This document shows, one piece after another, positions 26,103 to 32,995 of a DNA stretch of 64,000 nucleotides. Every line of letters begins with the position of its first letter. The first letter of the stretch is position 1. A program made the position numbers and the translations under genes. Source of the DNA: Bacilli bacterium. GTDB lineage: Bacteria; Bacillota_I; Bacilli_A; RF39; UBA660. Under the pieces are notes generated by a model. That model saw only the letters and a list, made by a program, of their open reading frames with translations. It had not been told where the DNA came from and did no database searches. The stretch is from NCBI GenBank assembly GCA_900768345.1, contig CAAGCO010000018.1:1-64000 (forward strand), in the 5' to 3' direction.

Positions 26103-26807
26103 ATGAGAAAAGAAAAAATATTTACACAAATACCTGAAGGTTATTATCATAGAAGATTAAATAATGGGTGTAGTGCAACTTGTTATTTAACTGATTTTGG
26201 AAAAGTATTTAAAGAATATCCAGAAGAATATAAATATATAATAGAACTTGAAGCACTAGCTTATTATCAAAGCGAATATTTTGCATTCCCTGAAGAGTTT
26301 ATATTCTTACTTGAAGAAGAAAGAAAATCATTAAGAGGATACTTAATGAAACATATAGAAGGAACACCTATTAAAACCTTGGAAGATGCTACTATGATAA
26401 GAGACTTCGTAAGAGCATTAAATGAATTTGAAAGAGAAATGTTAAGATTAACTACACAAGGTTTATTATTTACTGATTTGAATCAAGAAAATTTAATATA
26501 TACACCTGATAAAAAAATTAAAGCAGTAGATACTGATCTTTATGATGTAACATCAGATGATGATTTTAGTAGTATGTATAAAAGAAATCTAAAAGAGTTA
26601 GCGGCTACTATAATCGCACAGTTCGTAGGTGATGATAACTTTAAAAATGAACAATTAACTGAATATGTAAGAAAATGTGGCGCATATGGAAGACTTAGAA
26701 GCAGTAGTCTATTAGAGATTTTAGCAGAAGAAGCAGAAAAAGAAATAAAAGAGCCAGTCGAAACAGTAGGGGAATTTAGACAAATGTTAAGGCTATTAAA
26801 AAAATAA
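26103..26807 (+). CDS. Protein kinase-like fold protein
   Basis: A soluble 234-residue protein with kinase-like features. LFTDLNQENLIY (about residues 120-131) corresponds to the catalytic loop (HRDxxxxN), and KAVDTDLYD to the metal-binding DFG region. An early SATCYLTDFGKVFKEYPEE stretch fits the strand-Lys segment. The usual HRD His-Arg are replaced (FTD), and the Gly-rich loop is poorly conserved, so it is a distant or small-molecule-type kinase. The substrate is unknown. It is a single gene with its own upstream region after a terminator. Confidence 0.6.
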   Translation: MRKEKIFTQIPEGYYHRRLNNGCSATCYLTDFGKVFKEYPEEYKYIIELEALAYYQSEYFAFPEEFIFLLEEERKSLRGYLMKHIEGTPIKTLEDATMIRDFVRALNEFEREMLRLTTQGLLFTDLNQENLIYTPDKKIKAVDTDLYDVTSDDDFSSMYKRNLKELAATIIAQFVGDDNFKNEQLTEYVRKCGAYGRLRSSSLLEILAEEAEKEIKEPVETVGEFRQMLRLLKK

Positions 26808-26863
26808 AAAATTGAAAAAAGAATATAATTATGATATAATCATAACCCCAAAGGAGTGATAGT

Positions 26864-27427
26864 GTGAATATAGGTATAGATATAGATGATACTCTAACAA
26901 ATACAAATGAAGCAAGTGAAGAATATGTTTTAAAATATGAAACAGAACATCCAGATATTAAGATAGATCATTACAAATTAATAAGAGGTAAATTAGATAC
27001 ACCAGAGTTAAAAGAATTCTTTAGTGAAAACGCAAGAAACATTTGTGATAACGCAACAATTAAAGAAGATGCAAAAAATATAATAGATAAACTAAGAAGT
27101 GAAGGAAATAAAATATACTTTATTACCGCAAGAAGTAATACATATTTTAAAGATGCATATAAGTATGTAGAAGAATATTTAAAAAAGAATGATATAAACT
27201 ATGATAAAATCATTACTTCACATACATACAAAATACAAATATGTAAAGATGAAGAAATAGATTTTATGTTCGATGATGGAATAGACACAATAGAATCTTT
27301 AAATAAAAATAATATCAAAGGAGCAGTATTCACATCAAGATTAAATAAAGAAAGAGAAACTTCATCAGATAGAGTAGGTTCATGGTTAGAACTTTATGAC
27401 TACATACATAAAAATTGTAAAAATTAA
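26864..27427 (+). CDS. HAD-type 5'(3')-nucleotidase-like phosphatase
   Basis: A 187-residue HAD-superfamily hydrolase resembling the deoxyribonucleotidase (NT5C) group. Motif I is DIDDT (Asp6 nucleophile, Asp8 acid), motif II lies in YFITARS, and motif IV in FMFDDGIDTI. Family members dephosphorylate nucleoside monophosphates. The start codon is GTG at 26864, preceded by AAAGGAGTG. It is the last core gene before the accessory block, and no terminator hairpin is evident directly after it. Confidence 0.8.
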   Translation: MNIGIDIDDTLTNTNEASEEYVLKYETEHPDIKIDHYKLIRGKLDTPELKEFFSENARNICDNATIKEDAKNIIDKLRSEGNKIYFITARSNTYFKDAYKYVEEYLKKNDINYDKIITSHTYKIQICKDEEIDFMFDDGIDTIESLNKNNIKGAVFTSRLNKERETSSDRVGSWLELYDYIHKNCKN

Positions 27428-27446
27428 AAAATTAAAAAATATTCAA

Positions 27447-27475
27447 TTGACTATTAGTCTAAAACATTATATAAT
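27447..27475 (+). promoter_or_regulatory. Consensus promoter of the small RNA gene
   Basis: TTGACT (27447-27452), a 17-bp spacer and TATAAT (27470-27475) form a near-perfect vegetative promoter. The predicted start at about 27482 coincides with the first base of a perfect hairpin, and no coding frame follows. Confidence 0.8.
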
Positions 27476-27481
27476 GATAAT

Positions 27482-27572
27482 GACATAGAAATATGTCAGA
27501 GTACTCGTACGAATCAAACTGCGAGTATTCAACCAAAACCCCCTGAAGAGAGCGAAAGCTCTCATTTTTTTT
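27482..27572 (+). ncRNA. Candidate three-hairpin small RNA
   Basis: A predicted transcript of about 91 nt lies between a consensus promoter and a terminator. Hairpin 1 starts at the first base: GACATA, GAAA tetraloop, TATGTC (27482-27497). Hairpin 2 pairs 27499-27507 with 27522-27530 (nine pairs, one G-U) around a 14-nt loop. A C-rich single-stranded link leads to the terminator hairpin GAGAGC, GAAA, GCTCTC (27548-27563) and eight T. No start codon with a ribosome site lies within. The 3' end serves as an integration site for the island to the right. I cannot match it to a known RNA family. Confidence 0.65.
27539..27571 (+). repeat. Left 33-bp direct repeat, putative attL
   Basis: CCCCCTGAAGAGAGCGAAAG and the rest of the terminator hairpin through seven T recur exactly at 35702-35734. 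The left copy is the natural 3' end of the small RNA gene. Integrase-driven insertion at a structured RNA 3' end leaves such identical copies at the two junctions. Confidence 0.8.
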
Positions 27573-27804
27573 GCCCATTTTATAAAGGTTTAAAAGGAAT
27601 TTGCTTGGTACCAAGTAAATTATGTATTATACATAAAACTCGTATCTAAATTGTAACTATTACAATAATATTGTAATTTAAATATAGCAGAAGTCATTAT
27701 AAATAAAGAGATTGAGTGAAAAAAAGTTGCTCTCTTCTACATGAACTGGCGAGAATATATTATTTTTTCGCTTAAAGAATAATTTTTAAATATTATCTTA
27801 TATT

Positions 27805-27833
27805 TTGACATTTGTAGATAAAAATATTAAAAT
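27805..27833 (+). promoter_or_regulatory. Consensus promoter of the retron
   Basis: TTGACA (27805-27810), a 17-bp spacer and TAAAAT (27828-27833) predict a start at about 27840, immediately before the first inverted repeat of the retron RNA. Confidence 0.75.
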
Positions 27834-27840
27834 ATTTCAT

Positions 27841-27996
27841 TAAGGAAGAATTGCAGCTCGTATGCGCTTCGCTACGGTTTTAACAATGTTTAGACATTTA
27901 GGTTATTAACTATATATAACTATTTATATTATATGATAGCCTGGCTTTTAGTATTTATAACTACACTAAAACTCACAATGTATGAATTCTTCCTAA
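27841..27996 (+). ncRNA. Retron msr-msd RNA candidate
   Basis: The region between the promoter and the reverse transcriptase has the layout of a retron RNA. Inverted repeats a1 (AGGAAGAATT, 27843-27852) and a2 (AATTCTTCCT, 27985-27994) would pair the two ends. Directly after a1 comes GC, with G27853 a candidate branching guanosine. The msr part holds three hairpins: CGTA-GCG/CGC-TACG (27859-27876), AATGT/ACATT (27885-27898) and GGTTAT/ATAACT (27901-27921). The msd part holds TTTTAGT/ACTAAAA (27946-27971) with a 12-nt loop. a2 ends 16 bases before the RT start codon. The exact msd limits are not determined. Confidence 0.75.
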
Positions 27997-28010
27997 TAGA
28001 GGTGATAAAG

Positions 28011-29624
28011 TTGATTATAGAAATTAATACAGTTGAAGATCTATGCAATCAGTTGAATATTTCTGTCAGCTTTTTAAAATATATACTTTATGTAAAAAAA
28101 GACAATTATACAATATTTTCTATTCCAAAGAAAAATGGAGGAGTAAGAACAATAGCTTCCCCAAAGGATGAATTGAAATACATTCAAAGACAATTGTTGG
28201 CATTTTTAGAAAAAAATTATTCTTTTTTAGAATGTCAACATGGATTTATTAAGGGAAGAAGTTGTGTAACTAATGCAAATAAGCATGTAGGAAAAAGGTT
28301 TGTATTGAATGGAGATATCGAAAACTTTTTTGATAACATACATTTTGGTAGAGTAAGGGGCCTCTTTAGGAGCAAACCTTTTAATTACTCTGATGAATTA
28401 GCAACCACAATAGCTAAAATTGTTTGCTATAATAAATGTCTTCCACAAGGCGCTCCAACATCGCCATTTATATCTAATATGATTTGTTTTATGATGGATA
28501 AAGAATTAGATTTTATAGCTAAACGAAACAATTGTAAATATTCACGTTATGCTGATGATTTAACATTTTCTACGGATGCTGAAATGTTTCCAAAAGAAAT
28601 AGCTGAGCTCAAAGATGGAAAAGCTTATTTTTCGGATAGGATTATTAGAACTATTAATGGTGGATATGATACTGGGTTTAAATTAAATGATAAAAAAACA
28701 AAATTATATAAAAGATATGTAAGACAAGAAGTAACTGGTATTGTTGTGAACAAGAAATTAAATGTTAACCAATGCTATATTAAAAATATACGTGCCATTT
28801 TAAATAATGTTAAAAAGTATGGAGTTTTAGATACATATTTAAAAACTTTTAAGATGAACATTAATGATGAAAATAATGCAAAATCTAGATTGTTTAACTA
28901 TTTATCTGGAAAAATAAACTATTTGAAAATGGTTAAAGGAGAAATGGATGGATTATATTTAAAATATGCATATGAGTTTAACAGTGTATTTGGAACTGAT
29001 GTCTTTGATGTTACTGAAGAAATGAGAATGTTAAAACATGCAATAAATAAATGCTATGTAATTGATTGTGAATATGCGACCGGTACAGGATTTTCTATTT
29101 CAAAAGATAAAATATATACATCGACCCATGTTATATTAAATAGGGATAATTTTCCTTCGTTTATATTTAATAAACATGGTCATAAGTATAAGAATCAGTT
29201 TCCAATTGATAATGTGCCATTGACATTTCTCCATCATCCTAAACTGAAAAGTAAAAAGCTAATACAAAATATTAGTATATCTAAAGAAAATTATGAGAAT
29301 GACATTATTTCAATGAATGTATCTATTAATAATAAAAATAGTTTTAATCTAGCAAGAAAAAAAGCTCGAGTTGGAGATACAGTATATATGGTAGGATATC
29401 CTGGCTTTGTTAATTTTAAACAGACAAGCATTCATATTATTAAAGCAAAAGTAACCGGTAGGAATGTATATATGGATCGTGTTCTTATAAATACAAATAT
29501 TTCACCTCAGCATGGAATGAGTGGTGGACCGGTTCTAAATACTGATGGTGAAGTCGTTGGAATAATATATGCTGGTTTTGATAATGGAAGCAACGAAAAT
29601 GTAGGATTTATAAATATGGTATAA
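28011..29624 (+). CDS. Retron reverse transcriptase fused to trypsin-like protease
   Basis: A 537-residue protein. Residues 1-320 form a retron-type reverse transcriptase: the NAxxH motif as NANKH (88-92), PQGAPTSPFISN, the catalytic YADD (180-183) and the retron VTG motif (241-243). Residues about 340-537 form a trypsin-like serine protease with His373 in TSTHV, Asp431 in NDIISM and Ser504 in GMSGGP, so the triad is complete. The start is TTG at 28011 with GAGGTGAT ahead; an earlier in-frame ATG (27933) would lie inside the retron RNA. RT-protease fusions are known among retron types, where the RT and its msDNA hold the effector inactive in anti-phage defence. The protease target is unknown. 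Confidence 0.88.
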   Translation: MIIEINTVEDLCNQLNISVSFLKYILYVKKDNYTIFSIPKKNGGVRTIASPKDELKYIQRQLLAFLEKNYSFLECQHGFIKGRSCVTNANKHVGKRFVLNGDIENFFDNIHFGRVRGLFRSKPFNYSDELATTIAKIVCYNKCLPQGAPTSPFISNMICFMMDKELDFIAKRNNCKYSRYADDLTFSTDAEMFPKEIAELKDGKAYFSDRIIRTINGGYDTGFKLNDKKTKLYKRYVRQEVTGIVVNKKLNVNQCYIKNIRAILNNVKKYGVLDTYLKTFKMNINDENNAKSRLFNYLSGKINYLKMVKGEMDGLYLKYAYEFNSVFGTDVFDVTEEMRMLKHAINKCYVIDCEYATGTGFSISKDKIYTSTHVILNRDNFPSFIFNKHGHKYKNQFPIDNVPLTFLHHPKLKSKKLIQNISISKENYENDIISMNVSINNKNSFNLARKKARVGDTVYMVGYPGFVNFKQTSIHIIKAKVTGRNVYMDRVLINTNISPQHGMSGGPVLNTDGEVVGIIYAGFDNGSNENVGFINMV

Positions 29625-29626
29625 AA

Positions 29627-29650
29627 AAGCTAGGATTGACTCCTAGCTTC
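29627..29650. terminator. Bidirectional terminator after the retron
   Basis: AAGCTAGGA and TCCTAGCTT form a 9-bp perfect stem with a 5-nt loop, flanked by an A run on the left. It separates the retron from the convergent recombinase remnant. Confidence 0.7.
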
Positions 29651-29839
29651 GTTCATATCATCAATTAATGATGTTATATCTGTTAGAACATTTTTATATA
29701 AATGTGTATATGTATTAAGAGTTTCTTCTATTTTAGAATGTCCTAAGAATTTAGAAACAGCGTTGATGTTAGCACCTTTATAAATAAGCAGGGAAGCACA
29801 TGAATGTCTGAAATTATCCAAATTGGAACCAAAATGTAT
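29630..29839 (-). pseudogene. Tyrosine recombinase C-terminal remnant
   Basis: The last 70 or so codons of a phage-type integrase. FRHSCASLLIYKG is the box II Arg region, VSKFLGHSKIEETLNTYTHL follows, and the Tyr nucleophile is in NTYTHLY. The frame is closed by a stop just upstream (TGA at about 29840-29842), and no N-terminal or catalytic core sequence is found beyond it. The gene is therefore truncated and cannot act. It probably belonged to the element that inserted at the small RNA gene. Confidence 0.8.
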
Positions 29840-29997
29840 TCAATATAAAATCAAATCCAAATCAAAAATAAAACAAATAAAAAACAAAATTAAACAAATT
29901 AATATCAATGACCTCCTAGGATAAGAATAAGGATAAGGAAAGAATGTATATTTTTATTGTATTATTACTACTACAATAAAAAAGAGATTAACAATCA

Positions 29998-30313
29998 CTA
30001 ATACTCAATTATTTTGAAGTCTAAAGGCTTCTCATTAATAATTTCTAAAGAATATTTTAATCTGAGTAGTTTAATAACTTCAGCTTTCATAATTTCTACA
30101 CACTAGATTAAATGTGTCAAAAGCAGAATTAAAATGCTGTTTAAAAGTTGCTTCCTACATAGTATTTCTATAAAATGAACTAGCAATATAAAATGCTATA
30201 ACTTCAGGAATAACATACTCTTCTAAATAACTATTATAGTTATTATAAAAAGGATCAATAACCTTTTCACATTCTTCATCGCTTATATCTTCATCAGTAC
30301 ATTTCCTTAACAT
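29998..30313 (-). pseudogene. Decayed gene of unknown function
   Basis: Reading leftward from an ATG at 30313, an acidic 52-codon frame (MLRKCTDEDISDEECEK onward) ends at a TAG. The same frame continues coding-like for about 24 codons after it, and a +1 shifted frame then carries a further 30 codons (MKAEVIKLLRLKYSLEIINE onward). One stop plus one frameshift marks a broken gene. I do not recognise the parent family. It sits between the integrase remnant and the methylase operon, consistent with decayed mobile-element cargo. Confidence 0.5.
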
Positions 30314-30425
30314 AAACACATCCGTATGTATTAATCACTCTAAACAAAAAATAAGTCAAATAAATACAATATTAATATTATTATTTGTATTTTTACTTAA
30401 TTCAAAGGAATTTTTGCAATGATTA

Positions 30426-30434
30426 TGGTATAAT
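30426..30434 (+). promoter_or_regulatory. Extended -10 promoter of the methylase operon
   Basis: TGG followed by TATAAT predicts a start near 30441, 33 bases before the first methyltransferase gene, whose site GGAGGTG lies at about 30459. Confidence 0.55.
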
Positions 30435-30473
30435 TATATAAGGGAGATTATAGTATTGGAGGTGTAATTTCAT

Positions 30474-31910
30474 ATGACTGATTTAGGACAAGTTTTTACA
30501 AAGAACAGTGTTGCACAATTTATGATATCATTATGTGAAATTAGACCTGATGATTATATATTAGATCCATGTTTTGGAGCAGGTGTTTTTATAGAAGAAC
30601 TATATAAAAAAGGTTATAGAAATATATGCGGTTGTGAGTTGGATCCTAAATTATATAATAGAATATCTTCAAAATATGATAATTTATATTGCTGTGATTT
30701 TTTAAAAAAAGGATTTAACAGAAAATTTGATTTGATAATTATGAATCCCCCATATATTAGACATGAAAAAATAAATGATTTGCAAGAATATGGAATTAAT
30801 AAAGCATTAATGCAAAATAAAACTATATTTTCAAATTTACCTAAAAATGCCAATATGTATATGTATTTCATTGTTAAAAGCATTAATCTCTTAAAAAAGA
30901 ACGGACAATTAGTTGTTATATTTCCTGGAAGTTGGCAAAAAAGTAGTTCTGGTAAAAAATTTATAAAGGAAATAAATAACACGTGCAGAATTGAAGAAAT
31001 TATTAATGTTCATGGAGATGTATTTGAAGATAATGTTTTAACTGATGTTGTAATAATGAGATTAAAAAAGAACTTAAATGATAAAAATGAATATAAAGCA
31101 TATAATGTAGTTTTCAAAAATAACAGAATTTATTATAAGGATAACATTGAATATCAGGATTTATCTGGAAGCTGTGTTAAGTTTGATAATGTTTTTAAAA
31201 TTAAAAGAGGTATAACAACTGGATATAATGATGCGTTCATAAATCCTTCTATTAAGAATGAAGAAAACTTAAAAAAAATTATTTCAACACCTAAACAAAT
31301 ATTGGGATATACGACCAATAATTCTAAATATGATAATATTTTGATCGTAGATAATGAAAAAAAATGTAGTAAATATTTATTAAATGTTAAAAATAGAATA
31401 CTTAAAGAAGGTAAACCGAAAACTCTTTATAATAAAATTAAAAATAATAAAAAATGGTATCAAATAAAAACATTTAACTGTACTGGAATAATATTTAATT
31501 ATTTTATTAGAAATGATATTAGATTTATATATAATAAAAACTTTGAAATAGTTAGAGATAATTTTTATATAATAAATTGTAATATTGATGAAAAGTTAGC
31601 TTTTGCACTTTTAAATAATTATTATATTTATTATCAACTTGAAAAGACAGGTAAAAAATATGGTAATGGGTTATTAAAGATTCAAAAATACGATTTTAAT
31701 AATTTAAATATTGTGAATCCATTAATAATTACGAATAGTGATAAGAAAAAATTAATTGAACTTTCTGAAAATATAATGAACGGAAAAGAAAAAAATGGCA
31801 TTGAAAAAATTTCATTTATATTAAGTAAATATATGAATATGGAATTTGAAAAAATAATAGAAATATATAATTTAATAAAAGCAAATAGATTGGAGGCCCA
31901 AGATGTCTAA
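30474..31910 (+). CDS. N6-adenine DNA methyltransferase, TaqI/Eco57I-like
   Basis: A 478-residue DNA adenine methyltransferase. The N-terminal GQVFTKNSVAQFMISL precedes motif I DPCFGAGVF (about residues 33-41), and motif IV is NPPYIRHE (Asn91 on), the gamma-class order seen in TaqI/Eco57I-type enzymes. The C-terminal half (about 240-478) is likely the target-recognition domain. No nuclease motif is seen. GGAGGTG precedes the ATG. Its stop overlaps the cytosine methyltransferase start by 8 bp. It is probably part of a restriction-modification set within the integrated island. Confidence 0.88.
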   Translation: MTDLGQVFTKNSVAQFMISLCEIRPDDYILDPCFGAGVFIEELYKKGYRNICGCELDPKLYNRISSKYDNLYCCDFLKKGFNRKFDLIIMNPPYIRHEKINDLQEYGINKALMQNKTIFSNLPKNANMYMYFIVKSINLLKKNGQLVVIFPGSWQKSSSGKKFIKEINNTCRIEEIINVHGDVFEDNVLTDVVIMRLKKNLNDKNEYKAYNVVFKNNRIYYKDNIEYQDLSGSCVKFDNVFKIKRGITTGYNDAFINPSIKNEENLKKIISTPKQILGYTTNNSKYDNILIVDNEKKCSKYLLNVKNRILKEGKPKTLYNKIKNNKKWYQIKTFNCTGIIFNYFIRNDIRFIYNKNFEIVRDNFYIINCNIDEKLAFALLNNYYIYYQLEKTGKKYGNGLLKIQKYDFNNLNIVNPLIITNSDKKKLIELSENIMNGKEKNGIEKISFILSKYMNMEFEKIIEIYNLIKANRLEAQDV

Positions 31911-32994
31911 AAATAAAGTTGTCAGTTTATTCTCAGGTGGTGGCGGTTTAGATTTAGGATTTAAGCAAGCTGGATATGATATCATTTGGGCTATAGATAA
32001 TGAAAAAAATGCGGTAGAAACTTATAAAAAAAATATTGGGAATCATATTATATTAGGTGATATAAACAAAATAGATTTAAATGAAATACCAAATGGTGAT
32101 ATTGTAATTGGAGGTCCGCCTTGCCAATCTTTTTCATTAGCAGGTAAAAGGAATGTTGAAGATGCTAGAGGTCAATTGGTTTGGAGATATTTAAAAATAA
32201 TTAATAAAATCAAACCTAAAGCATTTGTGTTTGAAAACGTTACTGGTATTCTTTCTGCTAAAAATAGTGCAGGAGAAAAAATTTTAGATTTACTAAAAAA
32301 TGAATTTAGAAAAATTGGGTATGTAATTAATACTAAGGTATTAAATGCGGCTGATTATGGAGTTCCACAAAGAAGGAAAAGGGTTATTATTGTAGGATTG
32401 ATGAATGATTCTTTCGAATTCCCATCACCAACTCATAACGAAGATGGAACTAATGGATTAAAAAAATATGTTAGTGTGGAGGATGCATTAGAGGATTTAC
32501 CAAATATTATTGATGGAAAAATTGAATATAAATATAAACCGAAAAATGATTATCAAAAATTGGTGAGAAATAACAATAAAGTAGTTACAGATCATATAAT
32601 GCCACAAATGAGTGAGCTAGATAAAATAATAGTAAATAGCGTTAAACCAGGTGGAAATTATATGGATATTCCATCAAATATAAATTCTCAAAGAATTAGA
32701 AGATTACAAAAAAGTGGTGGACATACAACTTGTTACGGTAGATTAGACCCTAAATTGCCATCTTACACAATAAATACTTATTTTAATAGACCTAATGTTG
32801 GATGCAATATACATTATAAGGAAAATAGATTAATAACAGTAAGAGAGGCATTAAGGTTACAATCATTCCCAGATGATTATGTATTAGTTTCAAGTAGTAA
32901 ACAGGGAAAAAATTTAATTGTTGGCAATGCTGTTCCACCATTATTGGCTAATATAATTGCTGAACAATTAAAAAAATATGTAGAGGAGGATTAA
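31903..32994 (+). CDS. C5-cytosine DNA methyltransferase
   Basis: A 363-residue enzyme that adds a methyl group to C5 of cytosine in a specific sequence. Motif I is SLFSGGGGLDLGF, motif IV is GGPPCQSF with the catalytic Cys74, motif VI is FENV, motif VIII is QRRKRVIIVG, and motif X is GNAVPPLLANII. The region between VIII and IX (about residues 190-290) carries target recognition. GGAGG precedes the ATG. It overlaps the adenine methyltransferase gene, and the restriction-modification fusion gene starts 1 base after it. Confidence 0.95.
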   Translation: MSKNKVVSLFSGGGGLDLGFKQAGYDIIWAIDNEKNAVETYKKNIGNHIILGDINKIDLNEIPNGDIVIGGPPCQSFSLAGKRNVEDARGQLVWRYLKIINKIKPKAFVFENVTGILSAKNSAGEKILDLLKNEFRKIGYVINTKVLNAADYGVPQRRKRVIIVGLMNDSFEFPSPTHNEDGTNGLKKYVSVEDALEDLPNIIDGKIEYKYKPKNDYQKLVRNNNKVVTDHIMPQMSELDKIIVNSVKPGGNYMDIPSNINSQRIRRLQKSGGHTTCYGRLDPKLPSYTINTYFNRPNVGCNIHYKENRLITVREALRLQSFPDDYVLVSSSKQGKNLIVGNAVPPLLANIIAEQLKKYVEED

Positions 32995-32995
32995 T

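Noticed and set aside
27933..28010. Upstream ATG (27933) as the reverse transcriptase start
   Set aside because: It lies inside the predicted retron RNA and has no Shine-Dalgarno. The TTG at 28011 has GAGGTGAT at proper spacing and starts where the RT family similarity begins.
28011..29624. Reverse transcriptase as a group II intron or diversity-generating element
   Set aside because: There is no maturase or HNH domain, no intron RNA domain V, and no template/variable repeat pair. NAxxH and VTG motifs and the upstream inverted repeats point to a retron instead.
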